A stretch of DNA of 30,287 bases from a virus: positions 1 to 30,287 of the IMG/VR virus record IMGVR_UViG_3300025301_000071, one strand, 5' to 3'. The notes beneath the pieces were generated by a model. It made no database searches. It saw only the letters and a program-made list of their open reading frames with translations, and had not been told where the DNA came from. The translations under genes and the position numbers were made by a program. This document shows, piece after piece, positions 6,807-14,524 of the stretch. Numbering within the stretch: the first letter of the stretch is position 1; each line of letters begins with the position of its first letter.

Positions 6807-7484
6807 ATGAAAAGACGATGCTTTGAAGGCGAAAAGGTCGAATATAGGGCCGAGGGCGACGGGGAAGACGGGGGCGAAGGCACGATCCGCGGCTATGCGG
6901 CCGTATTCGATCAGCCGGCACACGGCGAGGTTATCAAGCAGGGCGCATTTACCAAGACGCTAAACGACGGCGCCGACGTGCGCGCGCTCTGGAACCACGA
7001 TCAAAACATCGTACTCGGGCGCACGAAGAGCGGCACGCTTGAGCTTGAGCAAGACGATCACGGGCTGCGGTACACGATACACCCGCCCGATTGGGCGAGC
7101 GATATAGTCGAGACGATCAAGCGCGGCGACGTCGACCAATCTAGCTTTGGATTCGAGCCGGTCAACGTAACGCCGAGCGAGACGGCCGACGGCGGCACGA
7201 TCAACGAGGTGCGCGAGGCCAAGCTATTCGATGTCTCGCCCGTGACGTTCCCATGGTACGAGGGCACGGAGACGGTAGCGCGGTCGCTTGAGGTACGCAA
7301 CAAGGCCGGCCAGGTGCGCACGGTCGGCGAGCTTCTCGAAGACTTCGAGACCACAGAACCAACAGCAACACCGGAGCAACGCGACGACACGGACACCACG
7401 CCAGGGCCGGGGCCAGCGCCTCACCCCGACGCCGGGACGATCGACGTTATGCGCCGAAAATTAGAACTCAAAGCAAAAGAATAG
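6807..7484 (+). CDS. Prohead maturation protease, HK97 gp4 family (U35)
   Basis: A 225-residue serine protease that cleaves the capsid delta domain during head maturation. The family pattern is visible: GTIRGYAAVFD near 25-35, KQGAFTKTL near 45-52, ALWNHD with the catalytic histidine near 64, and QSSFGFEP with the catalytic serine near 112-113. After about residue 170 the sequence is low-complexity, rich in Thr, Pro, Glu and Asp (TEPTATPEQ, TTPGPGPAPHPDAG), probably a flexible tail. AGGTAGG lies 5 bp upstream of the ATG. The gene lies between portal and capsid as usual. Confidence 0.93.
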   Translation: MKRRCFEGEKVEYRAEGDGEDGGEGTIRGYAAVFDQPAHGEVIKQGAFTKTLNDGADVRALWNHDQNIVLGRTKSGTLELEQDDHGLRYTIHPPDWASDIVETIKRGDVDQSSFGFEPVNVTPSETADGGTINEVREAKLFDVSPVTFPWYEGTETVARSLEVRNKAGQVRTVGELLEDFETTEPTATPEQRDDTDTTPGPGPAPHPDAGTIDVMRRKLELKAKE

Positions 7485-7498
7485 GAGGCCACTACACA

Positions 7499-8725
7499 AT
7501 GGCTAAAACAGTCGAGTTACGGCAAAAGCGCGCCGGCTTGGTTGCTTCTATGCGCGAATTGCTCGACAAGGCCGAGGCGGAAAACCGCGGCCTTAATACC
7601 GAAGAGGATGCGCAGTATCGGCAAATGGATGCCGACGCAGACGAGATCCAAGATAGGTACGAGCGACAAGAAGCACTAGAAGCGCAAGAACGCGCGCTTT
7701 CCGAGAGCACTAGCGAAGTGCTCGACCCGGCGGACGACACGAGCACGGACAACAGCCCGAGCGAAGTGCGCACCCGTCAGGAACAGAACATCTACAAACG
7801 CTACCTGCAAGGCGGCACGCACGCGCTCACGACCGAAGAGCAAGAGCGCGCCCTGCAAGTGGACAGCGACACGGGCGGCGGCTATCTTGTCGGCGAAGCT
7901 ACCTCTAGTAGCATCATCAAGTCGATCGACAACATGGTCGCGCTACGACAACTCGCCACCATTGAAACGCTGGCGACGGCTTCGAGCTTGGGCATACCAA
8001 GCCTCGACAACGATCCCGCCGATTCGGACTGGACCACGGAGATCCTCACGGGCTCCGAAGATTCCACGATGAGCTTCGGCAAGCGTGAGCTTATCCCCAA
8101 GCCACTCGCCAAACTTCTCAAAGTTTCGCGCACGTTGCTCAGGAAATCGCCGAACATTGCCGGCCTCGTCAATGAACGTCTTGCTTATAAATTCGCAGTT
8201 AGCGAAGAGCAAGCATTTATGACGGGATCGTTACCTGGCGAGCCGCTCGGCATATTCACCGCGAGTGCGGACGGGATCAGCACGGGCCAAGACGTGAGCA
8301 CCGATAATACCTCATCGGCGATCACCTTTGACGGCCTGAAAAATGCAAAATACACGATCAAAGGCGGGTACTTGCCCAACGCGCGCTGGATATTCCACCG
8401 CGACGCGATCAAGATGATCGACAAGCTCACGGACGACAACAGCCAGTATATTTGGCAGACGAGCACGCAAGCGGGCCGCCCCGACACGTTGCTCGGCGTC
8501 CCCGTGATCTCTAGCGAATACGCCCCGAACACGTTCACCACGGGGCTATACGTTGGGATGATCGGCGACTTCTCGAACTACATGATCGCAGATTCACTTT
8601 CGATCACCATCCAGCGGCTCGATGAGTTGTACGCCGCAACGAACCAAGTAGGCTTTATCGGCCGACTTGAAACCGACGGCATGCCCGTGCTCGAAGAAGC
8701 CTTCGCGCGCGTCACGCTGGCATAA
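7499..8725 (+). CDS. Major capsid protein, HK97 fold
   Basis: A 408-residue coat protein with AGGAGG upstream of the ATG. Roughly the first 100 residues are charged and coiled-coil-like (LRQKRAGLVASMRELLDKAEAE and onward). This is the delta or scaffold domain that the upstream protease should remove. The mature domain then begins around TGGGYLVGE, with the E-loop and spine-helix regions and a GIFTASADG segment. NARWIFHRDAIKMI and DTLLGVPVISSEYAP in the C-terminal half are typical of the family. It builds the icosahedral shell. Placement after the protease and before the head-tail genes is canonical. Confidence 0.95.
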   Translation: MAKTVELRQKRAGLVASMRELLDKAEAENRGLNTEEDAQYRQMDADADEIQDRYERQEALEAQERALSESTSEVLDPADDTSTDNSPSEVRTRQEQNIYKRYLQGGTHALTTEEQERALQVDSDTGGGYLVGEATSSSIIKSIDNMVALRQLATIETLATASSLGIPSLDNDPADSDWTTEILTGSEDSTMSFGKRELIPKPLAKLLKVSRTLLRKSPNIAGLVNERLAYKFAVSEEQAFMTGSLPGEPLGIFTASADGISTGQDVSTDNTSSAITFDGLKNAKYTIKGGYLPNARWIFHRDAIKMIDKLTDDNSQYIWQTSTQAGRPDTLLGVPVISSEYAPNTFTTGLYVGMIGDFSNYMIADSLSITIQRLDELYAATNQVGFIGRLETDGMPVLEEAFARVTLA

Positions 8726-8740
8726 GGAAGGGGTGATCAC

Positions 8741-9175
8741 ATGAACACAGCAAAAGACGAAAAAGTCACCCGCGTCGCGAACGCGAGCGCAGCCGGCACG
8801 ACACAAGTAGACTCAAGCTCCGTTGATATGACGGGATTCGATTCCGTCAAATTTATCACGGCGTTTGGTGCGATCGTGTCGGGTGCCGCAACTAGCGTGC
8901 ACGTTGCGACGTCGAGCGACGATTCGACCTGGAATGACCTTCTGGGCACGAGTATCACGGTGGCCGACGACGACGACAACCAAGTCACGGTACACGAGAT
9001 CGTGAAACCGTTGGAGCGTTATCTGCGGATCGAAGTCGCGAAAGCGACGCAGAACTCGACGGTTGACGGGATCGTAGCGGTGCAATACAACGCCCGCAAG
9101 AAACCGACGACCGACGACGCATCAACCGTGGTAGACCGAGAAACACACGTCAGCCCGGCCGAGGGCACGGCGTAA
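8741..9175 (+). CDS. Putative head decoration or accessory virion protein
   Basis: A 144-residue, Thr/Ser/Val-rich, probably all-beta protein (QVDSSSVDMTGFDSVKFITA, VHVATSSDDSTWNDLLG). Small beta proteins directly downstream of the capsid gene commonly decorate the shell, and the gene position is the main basis for the call. AAGGAAGGGGTG lies upstream of the ATG at 8741. A strong GC hairpin without a U-run follows its stop, probably tuning expression of capsid against downstream genes. No named family recognised. Confidence 0.65.
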   Translation: MNTAKDEKVTRVANASAAGTTQVDSSSVDMTGFDSVKFITAFGAIVSGAATSVHVATSSDDSTWNDLLGTSITVADDDDNQVTVHEIVKPLERYLRIEVAKATQNSTVDGIVAVQYNARKKPTTDDASTVVDRETHVSPAEGTA

Positions 9176-9186
9176 GTTAATGCAAC

Positions 9187-9212
9187 GGGCGGGGGCTTCG
9201 CGGCCCCCGCCC
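9187..9212 (+). terminator. GC-rich hairpin between head and connector genes
   Basis: A 10-bp perfect stem (GGGCGGGGGC pairing with GCCCCCGCCC) and a 6-nt loop TTCGCG. It is not followed by a U-run, so it may be an attenuator or an RNA-stabilising structure at the end of the abundant capsid transcripts rather than a full terminator. Confidence 0.65.
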
Positions 9213-9226
9213 AGAACTGAGGCGAC

Positions 9227-9469
9227 ATGAAGATCAAGTTAGTGACGAGATACAGCGGGCCAGGCGGCACGTTTAAGCCGGGCGATACGGCGGAATTCGA
9301 CGCCGACGCCGCGGCGGATCTGATCGATGGCGGCTACGCCGTACGAGTCGACGAGCCCAAGCCTAAAGCGAAGCCGGCGGCCAAGACCTACGAAACAAAA
9401 GCGACCGAACCACGCACGCAAACCGCGGCGAAGGCAGCGGCGAAACCAAAGGCAAAGCGCAAACGCTAA
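9227..9469 (+). CDS. Small head-to-tail region protein with Lys/Ala-rich tail
   Basis: Eighty residues. The N-terminal half (MKIKLVTRYSGPGGTFKPGD, then DADAAADLIDGGYAVRVDE) matches a common small phage protein found between capsid and connector genes. The C-terminal half is almost only Lys, Ala, Pro and Thr (KAAAKPKAKRKR) and should be disordered and very basic. Such tails could contact DNA or a packaged protein. TGAGGCG precedes the ATG. The role is unknown; the position implies a virion or assembly protein. Confidence 0.7.
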   Translation: MKIKLVTRYSGPGGTFKPGDTAEFDADAAADLIDGGYAVRVDEPKPKAKPAAKTYETKATEPRTQTAAKAAAKPKAKRKR

Positions 9470-9475
9470 GCAGCA

Positions 9476-10309
9476 ATGAGCAACCTTTACACGACATTGG
9501 AGAGCACCAAGGCGGCGCTAGACATAGCGGCGGCCACCACGACCTATGACGCCGTGATCCTCGAATACATCGAGGGGGCAAGCCGGCGCTGTGACGACGT
9601 GGCGCGGCGCCATTTCTACGCGAAGACCGACACGCGCGACGTTAGCGGCTACCCGCTCAAGGATCGCCGCGGCGTGCTCTATGCGCCCGTGCCCGACTTG
9701 CTCACCGTCACCAGCGTCGGCAAAGACACCGAAGGCGATCTCACGTTTGACGGCGGCACACTGACCGAGGGGACCGACTATTACCTCGCGCCGCGTAATG
9801 ACTTTCCGAAGACGGCAATTTATAAGCACCTCGGCGGCTCGGAGAGCGTCTTCGCCGAGCAAGATCCCTACTTGCAGATCGTCGGTAGCTGGGGCTATGG
9901 CGAGAGCGCGAGCCCATGGGATGCCACCGCGATCACGGGCACGGTCGGCGACACGACCACCACCACGCTCACGCTCAGCGCCGACGGCACCGTCGAGACG
10001 GGTCACACGATATTGATCGGCACCGAGCAGATGTACGTTACAGGGCTCGGCACGCTGAGCGCCACGGTTGTACGGGGCGCGAATGGCACCACGGCCGCGG
10101 CGCACACGGCGGCAACGATAAGCACGGCACAGTACCCGCTCAGGCTGATCAACACGGTACGCGCGATCGTGGTCGAACTCTGGAATTTCAGGAAGACGAC
10201 GGGCATGCAGAGCGTACTAACCGGCGCTTTCCAAGAAATGTACCGTAAAGCTATGACCGACGTTGACGTCGGGCGGATGCTCGGGCCACTTCGGAGGGGC
10301 TTAACGTGA
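9476..10309 (+). CDS. Head-tail connector (gp6-like adaptor) with inserted beta module
   Basis: A 277-residue protein. The N-terminus (LESTKAALDIAAATTTYDAVILEYIEGASRRCDDVARRHFY) is typical of gp6/gp15-like adaptors that bind the portal. The C-terminal segment (LINTVRAIVVELWNFRKTTG) is the helical end of the same fold. Between them, residues about 153-216 form an extra Thr-rich module ending RGANGTTAAAHTA, absent from ordinary adaptors of about 200 residues. Nearly the same module occurs in the next gene. The stop overlaps the next GTG start by 4 bp, indicating coupling. Confidence 0.8.
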   Translation: MSNLYTTLESTKAALDIAAATTTYDAVILEYIEGASRRCDDVARRHFYAKTDTRDVSGYPLKDRRGVLYAPVPDLLTVTSVGKDTEGDLTFDGGTLTEGTDYYLAPRNDFPKTAIYKHLGGSESVFAEQDPYLQIVGSWGYGESASPWDATAITGTVGDTTTTTLTLSADGTVETGHTILIGTEQMYVTGLGTLSATVVRGANGTTAAAHTAATISTAQYPLRLINTVRAIVVELWNFRKTTGMQSVLTGAFQEMYRKAMTDVDVGRMLGPLRRGLT

Positions 10310-10839
10310 GCATCCAGTCGGTATTAAACGCGCGCGCGACCATAAAGCGCAAGGGCAACACCGCCAGCGGGATCACGGCGACGGTAGCCGACGATAGCAG
10401 CACCACGATCACCGTTAGCGCAGACGGCACGATCTTGCCGGGCATGGTGATCACGGTCGAGAGCGAGGATCTATATGTAACCGATACCGCTACGGGCAGC
10501 GTAACGGCAACGCGCGGCGCCAACGGCACGACGGCCGCGGCGCATACGGCGAAGGCGATCACGATCAAGACCGACCGCAGCGGGCAAGAGAGCTTTAGCT
10601 ACTCGAATAACGCAACGGACGTGCCGTGCCGTGTAATGGTATTACCGGGCGCCGATCAATTCGAGAACGGCGAAGGCGTGCGCGTCACGGGCCAGATTTA
10701 TTTTGGCACCGACGCCGACATCGAGCAGGAAGACGAGATCACCGTCGGCGCGGAGTCTTTCAGGGTGGCCGACTTCGACGCCTCACTCGGATCGCGGAAT
10801 ATGGCGCAGGTGGCGAACGTGGTGGAGGTGCGCGTCTAA
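10306..10839 (+). CDS. Head completion (stopper-like) protein with inserted beta module
   Basis: A 177-residue protein starting at GTG 10306, overlapping the adaptor stop. Residues about 23-87 are the Thr-rich module TITVSADGTILPGM through TATRGANGTTAAAHTAKAI, shared with the adaptor. The remainder (PCRVMVLPGADQFENGEGVRVTG, DEITVGAESFRVADFD) has the beta-rich composition of head-closure or stopper proteins that plug the connector after packaging. Position between adaptor and gp10-like gene supports this. The assignment to stopper is by context. Confidence 0.7.
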   Translation: MSIQSVLNARATIKRKGNTASGITATVADDSSTTITVSADGTILPGMVITVESEDLYVTDTATGSVTATRGANGTTAAAHTAKAITIKTDRSGQESFSYSNNATDVPCRVMVLPGADQFENGEGVRVTGQIYFGTDADIEQEDEITVGAESFRVADFDASLGSRNMAQVANVVEVRV

Positions 10840-11141
10840 TGGCGATGCGGATCAACGTACGAAAAGCGGCGCTTGACGAGATGCTCGACATAGGCGACAA
10901 GCACACGCAGACCGTTGCCGAGAATATCAAGCGCGCGGCACAAGCGTCGGCGCCGGTGGTAAGCGGCGAGCTCAAGGCGTCGCACGGTACAAAGCGAATG
11001 CGGCGCGGCCTTTGGATCGTGACGGTCGACAAATTCTATGCGGCTTGGGTGCACTGGGGCCGCAAGAAATACCAAGACGAGGGCGATCCATGGGTGCGCA
11101 AAGCGGCGAATTCTGTAGGTCTATCTACTCGGGGTAAATGA
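10839..11141 (+). CDS. HK97 gp10-like neck/tail completion protein
   Basis: A 100-residue protein. The ATG at 10839 overlaps the preceding stop (TAATG), and this is preferred over earlier in-frame starts that would run through the preceding gene. The stretch VAENIKRAAQASAPVVSGELKASH is characteristic of the HK97 gp10 family (helix, then the P-V-x-S-G-x-L motif), and FYAAWVHWGR matches the region where family members read EYGT. It functions in joining head and tail. The short length is normal for compact members. Confidence 0.8.
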   Translation: MAMRINVRKAALDEMLDIGDKHTQTVAENIKRAAQASAPVVSGELKASHGTKRMRRGLWIVTVDKFYAAWVHWGRKKYQDEGDPWVRKAANSVGLSTRGK

Positions 11142-11144
11142 TGA

Positions 11145-11582
11145 ATGGGCGTAGTCAACGAAAATCTAGTCTTGCGCGAGTTTTACACGACGAGCGCGAC
11201 GGGCTTGTATACGCTGATCGCGCAACGGGCCTACGCCTGGCGCATCCCCAACGATGTCGACAATACCGACGCGCTGATCGTGTTTCGTGCGCAGCCGGGC
11301 GGCACATTGGTGCAAGGCGTGATCCGGGATCTCGACATCGAGATCGTATGTTATGGCGGGGGCAGCGACCTCAAGAAACAAGAGCAAGCGAGCGACGACG
11401 TATACCGGGCCTTTTGCGATATTCATGCGCAAGCCTCGGGCGAGTACAAGAGCATGATCACCACGTACAGCGGCGTGATCATGAATTGCGAAGAGGTATC
11501 GACCGGGGCGTTAGTTCCTGGCGATGGCGACAACTGGCCGGCGGTGCAGACCGTTTGGCGCTACCAAATTAGAAATAAGTAG
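11145..11582 (+). CDS. Putative tail terminator/completion protein
   Basis: A 145-residue protein starting 3 bp after the previous stop. It shows the alternating alpha/beta layout of tail terminators: an initial helix with TTSATGLYTLIAQRAYAWRIP, strands DALIVFRAQPGG and IRDLDIEIVCYGGG, a helix DDVYRAFCDIHAQ, and a final strand TVWRYQIRNK. It lies directly before the major tail protein gene, as expected for the ring that caps the tube. Assignment is by layout and order; I did not recognise a specific subfamily. Confidence 0.7.
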   Translation: MGVVNENLVLREFYTTSATGLYTLIAQRAYAWRIPNDVDNTDALIVFRAQPGGTLVQGVIRDLDIEIVCYGGGSDLKKQEQASDDVYRAFCDIHAQASGEYKSMITTYSGVIMNCEEVSTGALVPGDGDNWPAVQTVWRYQIRNK

Positions 11583-11612
11583 GGCAAAGCCCACAACGAA
11601 AGGACAAGAACC

Positions 11613-12209
11613 ATGGGTACACTAGCTAATTTAATTACCGGTGTGGGCACCGTGTACACGGCGCCCTTTGGCGAGCCAAAGGTCGAAAAGAATGATCTTG
11701 CACCACCAGCGATCACCGTCACGCCGGGCGGCAATTGGGTTGCCACCGGCTTCACCCGCGACGGGGTAAAGATCTTATATGAGCCAACGATCGAGCCCGT
11801 CTTCGTGGATCAGCACGACGGCCCGGTCAAGTGGGACAAGATCGCCGAGCGGTGCAAAGTCTCTTTTGTGGTCGCCGAGCAAGACGTCGAGGCGTGGGAA
11901 ATCGCGATCGCGGCCTGTACACAATCGGCCGTAGCCGCCGCCGCCGATCAAACGGCCCAAAGCATTGTGAAGGTCGGCGACGATACGATCACGCCGATCG
12001 CTATGATGATCGTGGGCAACTCGCCGACCGCGGACGCTGACTCGATTATCGAGTTTCACCGGGTTATACAGACGGGCAGCCCAGAAATCTCTATGATGAA
12101 AAAGCAAGAGGGGCTACAGGTCGAGTTTGACGTCGGTTGCGACGTGACGCAGACGGCCGGCGAGCGTTTCTTTGTGAAGACCGATATAACCGCGGTTGCT
12201 TCGAGCTAA
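11613..12209 (+). CDS. Major tail tube protein
   Basis: A 198-residue protein with GAAAGGA upstream of the ATG. It begins MGTLANLITGVGTVYTAPFGE and contains WVATGFTRDGVKILYEPTIE. This glycine/threonine-rich beta architecture is typical of siphovirus tube subunits, including a stretch on lower-affinity target binding (EPVFVDQHDGPVKWDK). It is expected to polymerise as hexameric rings into the tail tube around the tape measure. The order terminator, tube, chaperones, tape measure is canonical. Confidence 0.85.
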   Translation: MGTLANLITGVGTVYTAPFGEPKVEKNDLAPPAITVTPGGNWVATGFTRDGVKILYEPTIEPVFVDQHDGPVKWDKIAERCKVSFVVAEQDVEAWEIAIAACTQSAVAAAADQTAQSIVKVGDDTITPIAMMIVGNSPTADADSIIEFHRVIQTGSPEISMMKKQEGLQVEFDVGCDVTQTAGERFFVKTDITAVASS

Positions 12210-12212
12210 GCT

Positions 12213-12443
12213 ATGCGCTTTGAGATCGAAACCAAAAGCGACAAGATGACGCTGAGCGCCTCAAGCGCGAGCGAGGCCGACAGGCTTCGGAGGATGCCCG
12301 AGGTGCTCGCTTTTCAGCGCGTCGAGGTGAAAGACGATCGGGGCCGCGTGCGTGCCGTACGGTACGAGGGCGGCCCCGTAATGGCGGAAATTATCAAAGA
12401 GGAGCAGAGCACCAAGGCGGCGAGGGCGCCCAAGCGCAAGTAG
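12213..12443 (+). CDS. Small hypothetical protein in tail operon
   Basis: Seventy-six charged residues starting 3 bp after the tube gene stop. It begins with a beta segment (RFEIETKSDKMTLSAS) and has a basic C-terminus (TKAARAPKRK). No family recognised. The tight spacing in the tail operon suggests a role in tail assembly, possibly a chaperone for the tube subunit, but there is no direct evidence. Confidence 0.6.
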   Translation: MRFEIETKSDKMTLSASSASEADRLRRMPEVLAFQRVEVKDDRGRVRAVRYEGGPVMAEIIKEEQSTKAARAPKRK

Positions 12444-12472
12444 ATAGCAACGAATCAACGGAGGGATCACCA

Positions 12473-12874
12473 GTGGAAAACGAGACAACCGACGGCGACA
12501 TACTGAGCGGCTCGCCGCAGATCGTAAGGCTTGGCGGCACCGAGTACACGATCCGCACACCGCCCCGACGCTGGGCGCGTGAGATGCGCGGCAAGTGGGC
12601 CAGCCTACAAGATGACGTAAAGCGCGCCGGCGACGACGCGGCCGTCGTAATGGGCCTTATGGAATCCCTGCTTGATCGGTGCTTGACACACCCCTCGCTT
12701 GCAGAGCACCGCGAATCCATCGAGGAAAGCGCAACGGATGAGGAGTGCGGCGTATTGCTCGGCATTGTAGCGGAGCAACTTACAAGCCCTTTAGTGGAGA
12801 TGGCGACGGGGCTGGGGCAGAAAATAGCGATCAAAGCACCAGCGGAAACGGAGACGGCAACGGCGAACACATAG
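12473..12874 (+). CDS. Tail assembly chaperone (gpG-like), source of -1 frameshift product
   Basis: A 133-residue protein from GTG 12473 with GGAGGG upstream. It starts MENETTDGDILSGSPQIVRL and is acidic and helical, as tail chaperones are. It lies between tube and tape-measure genes, where G/GT pairs occur. Codons CCT TTA at 12788-12793 preceded by C form a CCCTTTA slippery site in the correct phase. A -1 shift here enters the frame ending at 13107 and yields a fusion of about 211 residues. The unshifted protein ends in NT at 12874. Chaperone identity is mainly from context and frameshift architecture. Confidence 0.8.
   Translation: MENETTDGDILSGSPQIVRLGGTEYTIRTPPRRWAREMRGKWASLQDDVKRAGDDAAVVMGLMESLLDRCLTHPSLAEHRESIEESATDEECGVLLGIVAEQLTSPLVEMATGLGQKIAIKAPAETETATANT
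12787..12793 (+). promoter_or_regulatory. Programmed -1 ribosomal frameshift site CCCTTTA
   Basis: The heptamer fits X XXY YYZ exactly. In the zero frame it is read C CCT TTA and after slippage CCC TTT, so both tRNAs can re-pair in the -1 frame. It lies within the overlap of the two chaperone frames. I did not fold the downstream RNA, so a stimulatory hairpin or pseudoknot is not shown. Confidence 0.75.
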
Positions 12875-13107
12875 AAAGCCGCGCGCTCGATCTGATCATG
12901 CGCGAGTATGGGATCGGGCTGCGCGAGCTAGAGGAATACTGGACGGATGCGCAGCTAGTTATGATGGCGGATCGTATTGTCGAACGCTATCGAAGGCAGA
13001 GCGAAGGATCGGGCGGAATGCCAGAGCACAAAGAAGTAGAGAGCGACGAGCTACTCGGGCAAATGGGCGTAGTGACGCGAGAAAGGGCGGCGAATAATGG
13101 CTATTAA
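12787..13107 (+). CDS. Tail assembly chaperone C-terminal part (gpT-like), made by frameshift
   Basis: The -1 frame downstream of the slippery site. After a Gly/Asp/Ser-rich linker (SGDGDGAGAE, STSGNGDGNG) comes a conserved-looking helical segment: SRALDLIMREYGIGLRELEEYWTDAQ, then MMADRIVERYRR. This resembles the T-domain of phage chaperones, whose fusion form recruits tube subunits to the tape measure. No convincing independent ribosome site precedes this frame, and it would make sense only as fusion with the upstream chaperone. It overlaps the tape measure start by 11 bp. Confidence 0.75.
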   Translation, partial: PFSGDGDGAGAENSDQSTSGNGDGNGEHIESRALDLIMREYGIGLRELEEYWTDAQLVMMADRIVERYRRQSEGSGGMPEHKEVESDELLGQMGVVTRERAANNGY

Positions 13108-14524
13108 TTTAGGCAGCGGCTTTTTTACGGCGGCCATGGAAGACCAGATCACCGGGAAGTTTAACAAGATCTCCGCCAACATCAAGGCCCAATCTCGCGC
13201 TATTGCTAACCGTATGACGATCATGGGCAGCGCGATCACCGGCGCGCTTTTGTCGACGTTGCCGGCTTTCTTCGAGCAGGAAAAGGCCGAGAAGCAACTC
13301 GAAGCCGTGCTCAAGTCGACGGGCGAGGCCGCGGGATTCCAAAAGGATCAACTGCTTGAGATGGCGGCGGCATTGCAAAAGGTTACAACCTTCGGCGATG
13401 AGACGATCATAGGCGCACAAAATATTCTTTTGACCTTCACCAAGATCAAGGGCGATGTATTCCCGGCCGCGATCGAGACGATCCTCGACATGAGCCAGGC
13501 GCTAGGCAACGATCTCAAGGGCAGCGCGATCCAGTTAGGTAAGGCGCTCAACGATCCGATCCGTGGCGTGAGCGCGCTGGCCGAGGTTGGCGTCAGTTTC
13601 ACCGAGCAGCAACGCGAGCAGATTACGGCCATGGTAGAAGCTGGCAACGTGATGGGTGCCCAGCAAGTGATCCTTAAAGAGTTGTCGGTGGAATTTGGGG
13701 GTAGCGCTCGGGCAGCGCTCGACACGTACGGCGGCCGCCTCAAGCAAGTGAAAAACGAGATCGGCGACCTGGCCGAGATGATCGGCGCCGCTTTAATGCC
13801 AAGGATCGAAGAGCTAACGCAAGAGCTCAAGCCGATGCTTGAAAGCATGGCGGAGTGGATCAAGCAGAACCCAAAGAACACCGAAAGCCTCGTCAAGCTC
13901 GCGGCGGCTATAGGCGGCGTGCTCCTGGCGGCGCGGCCGGTGCTCGCGGTGGTGGAGCTCATGATCAAGTCTTTTGGGGCGCTCAAGTGGATTGTAATAG
14001 CGATCGCCGGCACCGTCACGGGCACGCTAGTGCTCGCCTTTGCGGCGGCGGCCTTTGCGCTCGCGCTTGCGCGTCAGAAAATAACGGAAGAGTGGGAAAA
14101 CGTGGTCAAGATGTTCAAGGAAGGCGTTGACCTGATCGGCGAGTGGTTTGGATTTCTGGGCGACTTCTTTACGGGCAACTTTGGCGACGCGCTCGACTTC
14201 ATTACGGCAAAGGTCAAGGGCTTGATCGACACGTTGCTCGCGTTGCCCATGGAAATCCTCGACGGGATCATCGGGCTGGCGGGCTTTGCCCCTAAATTCG
14301 GGATCGGCGCGGCGAACTCCGCCGGCGCTACGACGCGCGTAGCGGGTGCCTCGGCGGCCCTGGCGGGCGCTGGCGCCGCGGGTGGCGGGCTGAGCATCCA
14401 AGGGCCGATCGTGTCGGGCGTGACGCTACACACCGAGGCCGACGTCGACAGCTTATTGTCGATCCTCGGCGACGAGCTACGGCGGCGGCTTGTATCGCGC
14501 GGCCAGTCTTCGGAGGGGCTCTAA
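13097..14524 (+). CDS. Tape measure protein (short)
   Basis: A 475-residue protein starting within the chaperone end. It has long helical segments (TGKFNKISANIKAQSRAIANRMTI near 18-40), a Phage-tail-measure-like core (AAALQKVTTFGDETIIGAQN, QALGNDLKGSAIQLGKALNDP), and hydrophobic stretches at about 265-325 (GGVLLAARPVLAVVELMI, IVIAIAGTVTGTLVLAF). The C-terminus is Gly/Ala-rich. It fixes tail length and helps DNA entry through the membrane. From the usual 1.5 A per residue, a tail of roughly 70 nm is expected, shorter than most siphovirus tails. The gene is small compared with the usual 700 or more residues. Confidence 0.9.
   Translation: MAINLGSGFFTAAMEDQITGKFNKISANIKAQSRAIANRMTIMGSAITGALLSTLPAFFEQEKAEKQLEAVLKSTGEAAGFQKDQLLEMAAALQKVTTFGDETIIGAQNILLTFTKIKGDVFPAAIETILDMSQALGNDLKGSAIQLGKALNDPIRGVSALAEVGVSFTEQQREQITAMVEAGNVMGAQQVILKELSVEFGGSARAALDTYGGRLKQVKNEIGDLAEMIGAALMPRIEELTQELKPMLESMAEWIKQNPKNTESLVKLAAAIGGVLLAARPVLAVVELMIKSFGALKWIVIAIAGTVTGTLVLAFAAAAFALALARQKITEEWENVVKMFKEGVDLIGEWFGFLGDFFTGNFGDALDFITAKVKGLIDTLLALPMEILDGIIGLAGFAPKFGIGAANSAGATTRVAGASAALAGAGAAGGGLSIQGPIVSGVTLHTEADVDSLLSILGDELRRRLVSRGQSSEGL

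Noticed and set aside
13348-14025. Long minus-strand frame of 225 residues opposite the tape measure
   Set aside because: It lacks a ribosome site, is Ser/Ile/Pro-biased as in shadow frames of GC-rich genes, and lies inside a well-supported gene.
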